DNA from: Betaproteobacteria bacterium
Lineage (GTDB): Bacteria; Pseudomonadota; Gammaproteobacteria; Burkholderiales; Burkholderiaceae_E
Direction: 5' to 3'
DNA length: 14,278 nt
Assembly: GCA_009925965.1 (NCBI GenBank)
Contig: RFPW01000037.1
Location: 1-14,278, forward strand
Notes under the pieces: model-generated
What the model saw: only the letters and a program-made list of their open reading frames with translations
Databases searched by the model: none
Told to the model about the DNA's origin: nothing
Translations under genes and position numbers: made by a program
In this document: piece by piece, positions 6,291 through 14,180 of the stretch
Layout of the letters: each line of letters opens with the position of its first letter
Numbering within the stretch: the stretch's first letter is position 1

Positions 6291-6333
6291 TCTCTTGATG
6301 CCTGGTTGATCCTTAGTTGATCCCTGGTTGGGG
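6290..6333 (+). repeat. Phased 11-nt imperfect tandem repeats after the rubrerythrin stop
   Basis: Three adjacent 11-mers, CCTGGTTGATC (6301), CTTAGTTGATC (6312) and CCTGGTTGGGG (6323), run directly into a hairpin. The core TTGAT occurs at 6295, 6306 and 6317 and continues as TTGGG at 6328, exactly every 11 bases, about one helical turn. Possible roles are a phased regulator-binding site ahead of the Fe-S gene or a repeated RNA-binding motif. The function is unknown. Confidence 0.5.
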
Positions 6334-6356
6334 CACTGGTCAGCGTACCAGTCCCC
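6330..6356 (+). terminator. Strong stem-loop between rubrerythrin and the Fe-S gene (terminator or processing hairpin)
   Basis: GGGG-C-ACTGGT, then loop CAGCGT, then ACCAGT-CCCC form a ten-pair stem with one bulged C. A weaker stem AAAAC..GTTTT (6361-6377) follows. The downstream tract is TTCC rather than a T-run, so it is not a canonical intrinsic terminator. It may attenuate, protect the 3' end of an abundant rubrerythrin transcript, or terminate with Rho. Confidence 0.45.
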
Positions 6357-6430
6357 TTCCAAAACGCTCCCAGTTTTAGGGACGTTTACATTCTCTGAAA
6401 TTCCTACCCAGACCCTCTGGAGAGTTTGTC

Positions 6431-7774
6431 ATGTCCGTTCGTGAAGGTTCCCTCGAAGCGCCAACGCGCCACCCGGTCGCCTGGAAGACTCCGGACTTCT
6501 GGAATGAGTTGCTTCTGGAAGCTGAACTCGAACGCATTTTTGACATCTGCCACGGCTGTCGCCGCTGCGTCAGCCTGTGCAACGCATTTCCCACCCTCTT
6601 CGATTTAATCGATGAGAGCAGCACGGGAGAAATCGACGGCGTAGCCAAGAGCGATTACGCCAAAGTGGTCGACCAATGCTACCTGTGCGACGTCTGCTAC
6701 CTGACGAAGTGCCCTTACGTGCCGCCGCATCCCTGGAACCTGGATTTTCCGCACGTGATGCTGCGGGCCAAGGCGATCCAGTTTAAGAAGGGCTCGCCAA
6801 CTGAGTTCCGCGATGGTGTCCTGTCCTCGACAGACCGCAACGGAAAGCTGGCCACCATTCCAGTGGTTGTTGAGATCGTTAACAAAGTCAATCACATGCC
6901 TGCGTTCCGCAAGCAGCTGGAAAATCACCTCGGCGTCGACGCCCAGGCGTGGGTGCCTGAATTCGCAAGAAAACCATTTTTACCGAACGCCAAGGTCTCC
7001 GCGCCCCATCCCGTGATTGACGGCGGGCGGACCAAAGGCAAGGTGGCGGTCTACTCGACCTGCTACATCAACTACAACGAACCCGGCATTGGTCACGATT
7101 TGTTGAAGGTTCTGGATCACAACAAGATCCCCTATCAAGTCGTTCAAAAGGTCGCTTGTTGCGGAATGCCCAAGCTCGAACTGGGCGATCTGGATGCGGT
7201 TGAAGAGCTCAAGAACAAGAATATTCCGCCTCTCGCAGCGCTGGCTCGGGATGGATGGACCATCGTGACGCCAATTCCGTCATGCACCCTGATGTTCAAG
7301 CAGGAGCTTCCACTCCTGTTTCCGGAGGACCAAGACGTCCAGGCGGTGAAACAAGCGATGCGTGATCCGTTTGAGTATCTCGTCAATCGCCAGAAAGACG
7401 GGCTTTTGAAGACCGACTATTCAGTGGAACTGGGCAAGGTCTCGTACCACGTGGCCTGCCACCTTCGGGTTCAGAATGTGGGTCAAAAGACGCGGGAAAT
7501 GCTGGCGTCCGTCCCAGGGACACAGGTCCATACCGTTGAGCGTTGTTCTGGACATGCCGGGACCTGGGGCGTTAAAAAGGAATTTCATCAAACCTCTCTA
7601 AAGATTGGTCGACCTGCTTTTCGCCAGCTGACTGAACACCCTGGTGGATCTCCTGACTGGATTGCCAGTGACTGTCAGCTCGCCGGCCGGCACATTGAAG
7701 AAGGCCTTGGTGACAAGGCTAAAGACAAAATTGCGCATCCCCTGACCCTGATGGCACGTGCGTACGGACTCTGA
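6431..7774 (+). CDS. CCG-domain iron-sulfur oxidoreductase (GlpC/HdrD-like heterodisulfide-reductase-related protein)
   Basis: This 447-residue soluble protein belongs to the GlpC/LldE/HdrD-like group, which passes electrons through cubane clusters and Cys-rich CCG domains. Two ferredoxin-type motifs lie near the N-terminus: C40xxC43xxC46xxxC50 followed by NAFP, and C83xxC86xxC89xxxxC94P. The first CCG domain has C211, the pair C243-C244 in ACCGMPKLELGD, and C285 in PSCTLMFKQELP. The second, degenerate one has C343 in YHVACHLRVQNVG and ERCSGHAGTWGVKKE (C372), where the paired CC is a single Cys, plus C415. There is no membrane segment and no FAD domain. The start is ATG 6431, with GGAGAG (6419-6424) upstream. 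It sits between rubrerythrin and DUF3501, an association I recall from many proteobacteria. The likely job, by inference, is electron delivery to the rubredoxin-less rubrerythrin. Its substrate and donor are unknown. Confidence 0.88.
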   Translation: MSVREGSLEAPTRHPVAWKTPDFWNELLLEAELERIFDICHGCRRCVSLCNAFPTLFDLIDESSTGEIDGVAKSDYAKVVDQCYLCDVCYLTKCPYVPPHPWNLDFPHVMLRAKAIQFKKGSPTEFRDGVLSSTDRNGKLATIPVVVEIVNKVNHMPAFRKQLENHLGVDAQAWVPEFARKPFLPNAKVSAPHPVIDGGRTKGKVAVYSTCYINYNEPGIGHDLLKVLDHNKIPYQVVQKVACCGMPKLELGDLDAVEELKNKNIPPLAALARDGWTIVTPIPSCTLMFKQELPLLFPEDQDVQAVKQAMRDPFEYLVNRQKDGLLKTDYSVELGKVSYHVACHLRVQNVGQKTREMLASVPGTQVHTVERCSGHAGTWGVKKEFHQTSLKIGRPAFRQLTEHPGGSPDWIASDCQLAGRHIEEGLGDKAKDKIAHPLTLMARAYGL

Positions 7775-7814
7775 TCTGCAACAGAATTCCAAACCCTCCT
7801 AAGGAAAACACGCC

Positions 7815-8399
7815 ATGACTAAAGTTACTCGTGAATCACTCATGACCCTCGAGGCCTACGCCAAGGCGCGGCCCGAACTGCGTGAGCAAGTCATCGCTCA
7901 CAAAAAACTGCGATCCGTTCATCTGGGTGAGCATGTCAACCTGCTATTCGAGGACGAGAAGACCATTCGTTATCAAATCCAGGAAATGTTGCGGGTTGAG
8001 AAAATCTTCGAGGAAGAAGGTATTCAACATGAACTGGAGTCGTACACCCCGCTGATCCCCGACGGTAGCAATTTCAAAGCGACCATGCTGATCGAATACG
8101 GCGACGAGAAGGCCCGTAAAGCAGCGCTCGCCAAGATGCATGGCATCGAGCGCCAGGTATGGGTTCAGGTAGAAGGTTCAGCCAAGGTCTTTGCCATCGC
8201 CGATGAAGATCTCGAACGAGAGAACGAACAGAAGACAAGTTCGGTTCATTTTCTGCGTTTTGAACTCACACCGGATATGGCCGCGGCGCTGAAATATGGC
8301 GTCAGCTTGAGCATCGGCGTCACGCACCCAGCCTACTCGGCAACGGTGTCGCCACTGAGCAACGAGCAGCGTAACGCGCTGGTAGCCGACCTCGCCTGA
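7815..8399 (+). CDS. DUF3501 family protein
   Basis: The 194-residue protein matches what I know as DUF3501, usually encoded directly after the Fe-S gene above. Recognisable family stretches are the N-terminal ITRESLMTLEAYAKxRP-type segment (here VTRESLMTLEAY), RSVHLGEHVNLLFED, TIRYQIQEMLRVEKIFEEEGI, YTPLIPDGSNFKATMLIEY, and VHFLRFELTPDM near the end. It has no cysteine, no signal peptide and no membrane segment, so it is probably a cytoplasmic, charged alpha/beta protein and cannot itself bind a Cys-ligated cluster. The start is ATG 7815 after TAAGGA, 40 bp behind the Fe-S gene stop, which suggests one transcript. It ends 12 bp before the convergent ispF stop. Biochemical function is unknown; context suggests an accessory role with the rubrerythrin and Fe-S proteins. 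Confidence 0.88.
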   Translation: MTKVTRESLMTLEAYAKARPELREQVIAHKKLRSVHLGEHVNLLFEDEKTIRYQIQEMLRVEKIFEEEGIQHELESYTPLIPDGSNFKATMLIEYGDEKARKAALAKMHGIERQVWVQVEGSAKVFAIADEDLERENEQKTSSVHFLRFELTPDMAAALKYGVSLSIGVTHPAYSATVSPLSNEQRNALVADLA

Positions 8400-8411
8400 G
8401 TCCGGATCGAG

Positions 8412-8921
8412 CTAGGTTGGGTGAAGATTCAGGCGGGACAGGAGAACAACCGCCTGAACTTCGATCGCTTCCGCGCGCCCAACGGCTCCAAAGCCTTCAG
8501 CCGTTTTAGCCTTAAGGTTGATCGCACTGGGGTCGAGTTTAAGAACCTCAGCGATCGATTCGATCATGCGAGGTAAGTGTGGGGCGAGTTTGGGCGCCTG
8601 GGCGATGATGGTTGCGTCCAGGTTGCCAATTTCCCAGCCAGCAGCGGCAATCGCCTGATGTACCCGACCGAGCAGAGTTCGGCTATCGGCCCCCTGATAC
8701 TGCGGGTCGTTATCGGGAAAATGTTGACCAATATCGCCCATCCCTGCGGCGCCCAACAGGGCATCGGTAATCGCATGCAAGAGTGCATCTGCATCGGAAT
8801 GCCCAAGTAGGCCATGAGAGTGTGGAATCGTGATGCCACCCAAAATCAGCGGTCGGCCTGTCACCAACGCGTGAATATCCCAACCCTGCCCTATCCGGAT
8901 CGCATTGCGCACCGAGGTCAT
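8412..8921 (-). CDS. ispF: 2-C-methyl-D-erythritol 2,4-cyclodiphosphate synthase IspF
   Basis: IspF cyclises CDP-methylerythritol 2-phosphate to MEcPP with loss of CMP, in the MEP route to isoprenoids. The 169-residue protein shows the zinc ligands D15 and H17 (GWDIHAL) and H49 (HSDADALLHAITDALLGA), then GDIGQHFPDND and the C-terminal INLKAKTAEGFGAVGRAEAI that shapes the active-site loop. Length is close to the family (about 157-162). I chose ATG at 8921 because it overlaps the ispD stop as ATGA and has GGGAG five to six bases upstream on the minus strand. ATG at 8933 and GTG at 8948 are possible but would lengthen the overlap. Cotranscribed with ispD. The convergent neighbour is DUF3501. Confidence 0.95.
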   Translation of the reverse strand: MTSVRNAIRIGQGWDIHALVTGRPLILGGITIPHSHGLLGHSDADALLHAITDALLGAAGMGDIGQHFPDNDPQYQGADSRTLLGRVHQAIAAAGWEIGNLDATIIAQAPKLAPHLPRMIESIAEVLKLDPSAINLKAKTAEGFGAVGRAEAIEVQAVVLLSRLNLHPT

Positions 8922-9640
8922 CGAATCTCCCATGAACGTGAAAGCCACTCGAGATCTTCCGGGACGGTGACCTTGAGATTCCCTTTAGTGCCCTGCAATA
9001 CCCGCGGATGCCATCCCTCAAGCTCCATCGCTCTGGCCTCATCGGTCACCTCAGGATGACGCTCAAGCGCCTGCTGAAGCAATCCGGCCGGAAACAACTG
9101 AGGGGTCTGCGCGAGCCACAAAAGCGCTCGATCCTCGGTCGTAATGATTCGCCCCTCCTGGACTCGCTTGACCGTGTCAACCACCGGAAGTGCCAGCAAT
9201 CCACCGATCGGATCGTCCTCGAGTTGCGTAATCAATCCGTCGATCTGGGCCGGGCGAATCCCGGCGCGCGCCGCATCATGAACCAACACCCGATCGTGTT
9301 CGGCGAGAGCGAACGGCAGATCGCGCAGCGCCATCAGCCCGTTCAACACCGAATCACGACGCGTTGCGCCGCCCACCCGAAAGACGAGCGGTTGCCGCCC
9401 GGTCGGGTCACCAAGATGCTGGTCAATCTCAGGGTCATTGGCGGCAACGACAACCGCAATGGCATCAACCCGCTGCGCCTTCTGAAAGGCTCGTACCACA
9501 TGCCGCAGCAGCGATTCACCCTTCAACATCAGGTATTGCTTGGGGACTGCGGCACCCATTCGACGGCCTTCGCCAGCCGCCGGTATGAGTGCGACATGTC
9601 GAATCGGGCCGATCGGAGGTTGCGGTTCTGACTGCACCAT
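8918..9640 (-). CDS. ispD: 2-C-methyl-D-erythritol 4-phosphate cytidylyltransferase IspD
   Basis: IspD couples CTP to MEP, giving CDP-methylerythritol, the third step of the MEP pathway. The 240-residue nucleotidyltransferase has the CTP-binding loop PAAGEGRRMG (20-29) with K34 in PKQY, GGATRRDSVLNGL (90-102), VHDAARAGI (HDAAR at 121-125), PVVDTVKRV, LWLAQTPQLF, VTDEA (198-202) and GNLKVTVPEDL. All key residues are present. The start is ATG 9640. Further upstream the frame stays open to 9772, but that part lies in mfd and carries no family sequence. No Shine-Dalgarno precedes the ATG, which is only 26 bp from the divergent mfd ATG. Overlaps ispF by ATGA. Confidence 0.95.
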   Translation of the reverse strand: MVQSEPQPPIGPIRHVALIPAAGEGRRMGAAVPKQYLMLKGESLLRHVVRAFQKAQRVDAIAVVVAANDPEIDQHLGDPTGRQPLVFRVGGATRRDSVLNGLMALRDLPFALAEHDRVLVHDAARAGIRPAQIDGLITQLEDDPIGGLLALPVVDTVKRVQEGRIITTEDRALLWLAQTPQLFPAGLLQQALERHPEVTDEARAMELEGWHPRVLQGTKGNLKVTVPEDLEWLSRSWEIR

Positions 9641-9666
9641 GCCCGGGATTCTATAGACTTCGCGCC
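9641..9666. promoter_or_regulatory. 26-bp ispD/mfd divergent spacer with centred TCTATAGA palindrome
   Basis: The palindrome TCTATAGA (9650-9657) lies exactly midway between ATG 9640 (minus) and ATG 9667 (plus). Read either way it offers a TATAGA hexamer (four of six to the -10 consensus) ending nine bases before the start codon. On the plus strand CTGACT at 9628-9633, with an 18-bp spacer, could be a -35. The minus side has no good -35. Neither gene has a Shine-Dalgarno, so a shared bidirectional -10 giving almost leaderless messages is plausible but unproven. Confidence 0.4.
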
Positions 9667-12600
9667 ATGTCGAACCTACGCAAACATTCACCCGACCACG
9701 CCACCGGAAGCCCCATTCGCCTGGCAACCCATTCCCTGCCGAAGGAGGGTGCGGCCTGGAGCGTCGCGCCAACTATTGGCGCGGCCGATGCCTTACATCT
9801 CGCTGAGTGCGGTAACCGCGCGTTCGCGGAGCGCCGCCTGCTCGTTGTTATCGCAGCCAGCGCGCCCGACGTCGCTCGCCTTAGCGAAGAAATCGCATGG
9901 TTTGCGCCGCAGCTCAGGGTCGCTCAGTTACCTGACTGGGAGACCCTCCCCTATGACGCGTTCTCACCCCACCAAGACCTGATCAGCGAACGCCTCGCGA
10001 CCCTTTGGCGGCTGGGTCGTCGTGAAGTGGATGTGGTTGTCCTGGCCGCCTCAACCGCGCTGCAGCGGCTAGCGCCCACGGGCTTCCTGGCAGCCCATGC
10101 CTTTGAGTTCACTAAAGGGTCGGCACTCGATGCCAAGGGCCTGCGCTCTCAGCTGGTACTGGCCGGTTATGACCATGTTGCTCAGGTCATCAAGCCAGGT
10201 GAATACTCGGTGCGCGGGGGTCTGATCGACCTCTTTCCAATGGGTTCGCCACTCCCTTACCGGATTGATCTTTTTGATGAGGATGTGGATTCGATCCGGG
10301 CATTCGATCCCGACACTCAACGAACACTTTATCCGGTGGAGTCCGTACGGTTACTACCCGGCCGCGAATTTCCACTCGACGAAGCCGCCCGTAACGCCTT
10401 TCGTAGCCGTTGGCGCGAACGCTTTGAGGGCGACCCTTCGCGTGCGCCGATTTACCGGGACCTCGGGAACGGTATCGCCTCGGGTGGCATTGAATACTGG
10501 TTACCGCTCTTTTTTGAAACGACTGCAACCGTTTTCGAATACCTGCCGGCGAACGCTCTCCTGGCGCTACACGGTGATGTCGAGGCGGCAGCAAGAAGTT
10601 TTCGGGAGGACGCCCAGAATCGGTGGCGTTTCCTGGCCCATGACTCGGAACGCCCACTATTAAAGCCCGAAGAATTATTCTTATCGCCAGAGCAGTTCTT
10701 CGTGGCCGCTCGCGCGTTCGGGCGGATCACCCTACGCCGGGTCAATACCAGTCAGGGTCCGACCGGGGCTGATTCCGAGACCCCGCCGCCATCGCGTCCG
10801 CTCCCTGACCTGAGCGTTGAGCGACGTGCGGAAGACCCCGTAGCCGCCTTACGAAACTACATTAGCCACTTCACCAATGCGACGCAAGGCGGGCGTGTTT
10901 TCGTTTTGACTGAATCAGCGGGTAGACGCGAGACATTGACCACGCTCTTTGTCGACGCCGGTCTCAAGCCGCATCCGATCGAGTCATGGCAGGCATTCCT
11001 CGCAAGCGACTGTTCGTTTGGTCTCGGGATTGGTCCCCTTACCGATGGATTTTCACTGGCGGCTCCGACGTCGGAAGATTCGACGCAGACCCCAATCGCC
11101 ATCGTTACAGAAGGCGAACTCTTCCGCGGAACGGTTCGACGCAGAGGTCGAGGCGCGCGAGGTCAGCAGACCAATGTGGACGCGATCGTCCGTGACCTGT
11201 CTGAGCTCAAGATTGGTGATCCGGTCGTCCATGCCCACCACGGTATCGGTCGCTATTGCGGCTTGATCACCATGGACCTCGGCGATGGTGAAGCGGAATT
11301 TCTTGAGCTGATCTACGCCAATCAGACCAAGTTGTTTGTCCCCGTGAGTGCCCTCCAATTGATTGGACGCTACACAGGGGCCGCCCCTGAAGATGCTCCG
11401 CTTCATGCGCTTGGGTCAGGGCAGTGGGAAAAAGCTCGACGCAAAGCCGCCGCCCAGGCCCGTGATACCGCCGCGGAATTGCTGAATCTCTACGCTCGCC
11501 GCGCTGCACGGAGTGGCCATGCCTTTGCCTTTGATGCCAAAGCCTATGAGGCGTTTGCACAGGGGTTTGGCTTCGAGGAGACGCCCGATCAACTGGCCGC
11601 CATCCACGCAACCATTCAGGATCTGGTGTCGGGCAAACCCATGGACCGGCTGGTTTGCGGTGATGTCGGTTTCGGCAAAACGGAAGTTGCCCTTCGCGCC
11701 GCGTTTGTTGCGGTTGAGGATGGCAAGCAGGTGGCGATTCTGGTGCCAACGACGTTGCTCGCAGAACAACACTACGAATCCGTGAGCAGCCGGTTTGCCG
11801 ACTGGCCAGTCAAGATTGCCGAACTCAGTCGCTTTCGTAACCCTAAAGAGATTAAGGCTGCGCTGGCCGGATTGGCGGACGGAACCATCGATATCGTCAT
11901 TGGCACCCATAAGCTGCTTGCCAAGGATGTCCAGTTCAAGCGTCTGGGCCTCCTGATCATCGACGAAGAACACCGGTTCGGGGTGCGCCAGAAGGAGGCA
12001 CTCAAGAACATGCGTTCCGAGGTTGATGTACTCACCCTGACCGCGACACCGATTCCCCGAACGCTGGCCATGAGCCTTGAGGGGATGCGCGATTTCTCAA
12101 TCATCGCCACAGCGCCTCAGCGCAGATTGGCCATCAAGACCTTTGTGCGGCGAGAAGAGTCCGGTGCGATCCGCGAGGCGCTGTTGCGCGAACTGAAACG
12201 CGGTGGCCAAGCCTATTTTCTTCATAATGAGGTCGAGACGATCGAGAACCGTCGGCAGATGCTGGTGGATCTCGTTCCCGAAGCGCGCATCGCGGTGGCC
12301 CACGGGCAGATGCATGAGCGAGAGCTTGAGCGCGTGATGAAGGACTTCCATCAGCAGCGTTTTAACGTCCTGTTGTGCACAACGATTATCGAAACCGGCA
12401 TCGATGTGCCGACTGCCAACACCATCGTCATCCATCGTGCGGATCGTTTTGGCCTCGGCCAGTTGCATCAACTGCGGGGTCGGGTCGGTCGATCACATCA
12501 CCAGGCCTACGCATATCTGCTGACCCCCGACGAATCGGCGATCACCAAGGATGCGCTGAAGCGATTGCAAGCCATCCAGGCCATGGAAGAACTTGGGAGT

Positions 12601-13230
12601 GGTTTCTATCTCGCGATGCATGATCTGGAGATTCGCGGCGCAGGCGAAGTGCTGGGCGAGCACCAGTCCGGCGAAGTGTCAGCGGTCGGATTTCAGATCT
12701 ATGTTGACATGATCGAGCAGGCGGTTCGATCCCTAAAAGCAGGTCGCGAGCCAGACCTGAATGCCCCATTGGGGGTGACCACAGAAATCAACCTGCATAC
12801 CCCTGCACTCTTGCCTAACGACTACTGTCCGGATGTCCATGAACGCCTGACGCTTTACAAACGATTGGCGAGCGCGGCGGATGCGGATGCCCTCGAGGCT
12901 CTGACCGAAGAGATCGTGGATCGATTTGGAAAGCTTCCAGAGCCGGCCCAGGCGTTGATCGAAACTCACCGCCTGCGCCTGGTTGCACAGGCCTTGGGTT
13001 TAAGCCGGATCGATGCCGCAAGCGAAGCGATCGTTCTACAGTTTGGCCAAGATTCGTCGGTCGAACCCGAGGCCATCATCCGCTATTTGCAATCACAGAA
13101 AGATGTCCGGATGACCGGATCGGACCGCATCCGGATCACCCTGAAGGACGCAGATCTGAATACCCGACTTCAACGGATTCGCGCCATCTGCAAAGCGCTC
13201 AAACCCCAGGCGCAGTTGGCTAAGATATGA
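9667..13230 (+). CDS. mfd: Transcription-repair coupling factor Mfd
   Basis: Mfd displaces stalled RNA polymerase at DNA lesions and recruits UvrA. The 1187-residue protein has the full domain order. A UvrB-like N-terminal region comes first (LPDWETLPYDAFSPHQDLISERL; GEYSVRGGLIDLFPMG; YRIDLFDEDVDSIR). An RNA-polymerase-interaction domain starts near 515 (IGDPVVHAHHGIGRY..). Two RecA-like motor domains follow, with Walker A GDVGFGKT (665-672), DEEH box (766-769), TATPIPRTLAMSLEGMRDF near 792, and motif VI GRVGRSHHQAYAYL near 937. A TRCF C-terminal domain runs from about 1040. Length is near E. coli Mfd (1148). The extra length includes a Pro-rich loop around 366-378 (SETPPPSRPLPDL). The start is ATG 9667. 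The in-frame ATG at 9589 would overlap ispD and adds nothing conserved. Followed by serB with an ATGA overlap. Confidence 0.96.
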   Translation: MSNLRKHSPDHATGSPIRLATHSLPKEGAAWSVAPTIGAADALHLAECGNRAFAERRLLVVIAASAPDVARLSEEIAWFAPQLRVAQLPDWETLPYDAFSPHQDLISERLATLWRLGRREVDVVVLAASTALQRLAPTGFLAAHAFEFTKGSALDAKGLRSQLVLAGYDHVAQVIKPGEYSVRGGLIDLFPMGSPLPYRIDLFDEDVDSIRAFDPDTQRTLYPVESVRLLPGREFPLDEAARNAFRSRWRERFEGDPSRAPIYRDLGNGIASGGIEYWLPLFFETTATVFEYLPANALLALHGDVEAAARSFREDAQNRWRFLAHDSERPLLKPEELFLSPEQFFVAARAFGRITLRRVNTSQGPTGADSETPPPSRPLPDLSVERRAEDPVAALRNYISHFTNATQGGRVFVLTESAGRRETLTTLFVDAGLKPHPIESWQAFLASDCSFGLGIGPLTDGFSLAAPTSEDSTQTPIAIVTEGELFRGTVRRRGRGARGQQTNVDAIVRDLSELKIGDPVVHAHHGIGRYCGLITMDLGDGEAEFLELIYANQTKLFVPVSALQLIGRYTGAAPEDAPLHALGSGQWEKARRKAAAQARDTAAELLNLYARRAARSGHAFAFDAKAYEAFAQGFGFEETPDQLAAIHATIQDLVSGKPMDRLVCGDVGFGKTEVALRAAFVAVEDGKQVAILVPTTLLAEQHYESVSSRFADWPVKIAELSRFRNPKEIKAALAGLADGTIDIVIGTHKLLAKDVQFKRLGLLIIDEEHRFGVRQKEALKNMRSEVDVLTLTATPIPRTLAMSLEGMRDFSIIATAPQRRLAIKTFVRREESGAIREALLRELKRGGQAYFLHNEVETIENRRQMLVDLVPEARIAVAHGQMHERELERVMKDFHQQRFNVLLCTTIIETGIDVPTANTIVIHRADRFGLGQLHQLRGRVGRSHHQAYAYLLTPDESAITKDALKRLQAIQAMEELGSGFYLAMHDLEIRGAGEVLGEHQSGEVSAVGFQIYVDMIEQAVRSLKAGREPDLNAPLGVTTEINLHTPALLPNDYCPDVHERLTLYKRLASAADADALEALTEEIVDRFGKLPEPAQALIETHRLRLVAQALGLSRIDAASEAIVLQFGQDSSVEPEAIIRYLQSQKDVRMTGSDRIRITLKDADLNTRLQRIRAICKALKPQAQLAKI

Positions 13231-14180
13231 ATACGCCCGCCCAAGTCTTCGACTGCACCCTAGAGGCAACCCTGTTCGACCTCGTTCTTGTGAAAGAAAT
13301 GGAACATGGGCTCTTATCGCAATACGAGGGTCGGCCAGATTCACTGGCTGAGTTACTGCATCAAATTTCGTCATGGGTTGGCGTCCTTCAACCGGCTTCG
13401 AGATCAGATGGCGAGACCAGATCAAGCCTGCGATTTGCTTCGCTGGAGATCACCCCGGAATGGCGATCAGCGGTCGCTTCTATGTGCGCAAGGCATGAAG
13501 TCGACCACGCCTTCCTGCCATCGGGCCGCCACCGGCTGAGTGACTACTCCGTACTTGCGATGGACATGGACTCGACGCTCATCACGATCGAATGTATCGA
13601 TGAACTGGGCGACTGGTGTGGGCGAAAAGCAGAAATCGCAGCGATTACCGAAGCCGCCATGCTGGGAGAGATTCCAGACTTTGCCGAGAGCTTGCGCCAG
13701 CGGGTCGCGTTGCTGGCTGGCCTGGATTCGCGATCTCTGGAGTCGGTTTATGCCGAGCGGCTTCGGCTATCACCTGGCGCGGATCGTCTTTTGAGCGCTG
13801 CCCATTCGGCAGGACTACGGTCCTTACTGGTATCGGGTGGATTTACGTTTTTTACAGATCGCCTGCGCGAACGGTTGGGCCTGACATTCGCCCTGGCAAA
13901 TCAACTGGAAGTCATTGATGGCAAGCTGACTGGACGCGTCCTTGGCGAGATTGTCGACGCTGAGGCGAAAGCCACTGAGCTACAACGGGTGTGTCGTGAA
14001 CTCGGCGTGAGCCTGGATCGAAGCATCGCAATTGGCGATGGCGCTAACGATCTCAAAATGCTCGGACTCGCTGGACTTGGGGTCGCCTATCGTGCCAAGC
14101 CCGTTGTGGCAGCACAGGCACATACCGCTATCCGATACGGGGGCCTTGACCGGCTGCTCGACTTTTTGCAACCCTCATAG
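13227..14180 (+). CDS. serB: Phosphoserine phosphatase SerB (HAD superfamily)
   Basis: SerB dephosphorylates L-phosphoserine in the last step of serine synthesis. The 317-residue protein has an N-terminal regulatory-type region of about 105 residues without catalytic motifs, as in E. coli SerB (322). The HAD core follows: nucleophile D113 and acid D115 in AMDMDSTLITIECIDEL, the helical cap EAAMLGEIPDFAESLRQRVALLAGL, motif II S203-G-G in LLVSGGFTFFTDRL, K248 in VDAEAKA, and GDGANDLKML (270-279) with D271. The final GVAYRAKPVVAAQA and AIRYGGLDRLLDFL match the family. ATG 13227 overlaps the mfd stop as ATGA, so translation is probably coupled. The mfd-serB neighbourhood is usual in Burkholderiales as far as I recall. 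The stop is TAG 14178-14180. Confidence 0.95.
   Translation: MNTPAQVFDCTLEATLFDLVLVKEMEHGLLSQYEGRPDSLAELLHQISSWVGVLQPASRSDGETRSSLRFASLEITPEWRSAVASMCARHEVDHAFLPSGRHRLSDYSVLAMDMDSTLITIECIDELGDWCGRKAEIAAITEAAMLGEIPDFAESLRQRVALLAGLDSRSLESVYAERLRLSPGADRLLSAAHSAGLRSLLVSGGFTFFTDRLRERLGLTFALANQLEVIDGKLTGRVLGEIVDAEAKATELQRVCRELGVSLDRSIAIGDGANDLKMLGLAGLGVAYRAKPVVAAQAHTAIRYGGLDRLLDFLQPS

Noticed and set aside
8400..8411. Possible terminator between DUF3501 and ispF
   Set aside because: There are only 12 bp between the convergent stops, with no stem-loop or T-run.
9008..9631. Plus-strand open frame of 207 codons opposite ispD
   Set aside because: It is antisense to a fully conserved IspD and its translation shows no recognisable motif.
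9589..9666. Upstream ATG giving Mfd 26 extra residues
   Set aside because: It would begin inside ispD and adds no conserved sequence; ATG 9667 fits the divergent spacer.
11416..11973. Minus-strand open frames opposite the mfd motor domain (also 11267-11749)
   Set aside because: They are shadows of the Walker A and DEEH coding region of Mfd, with no start context or motifs.
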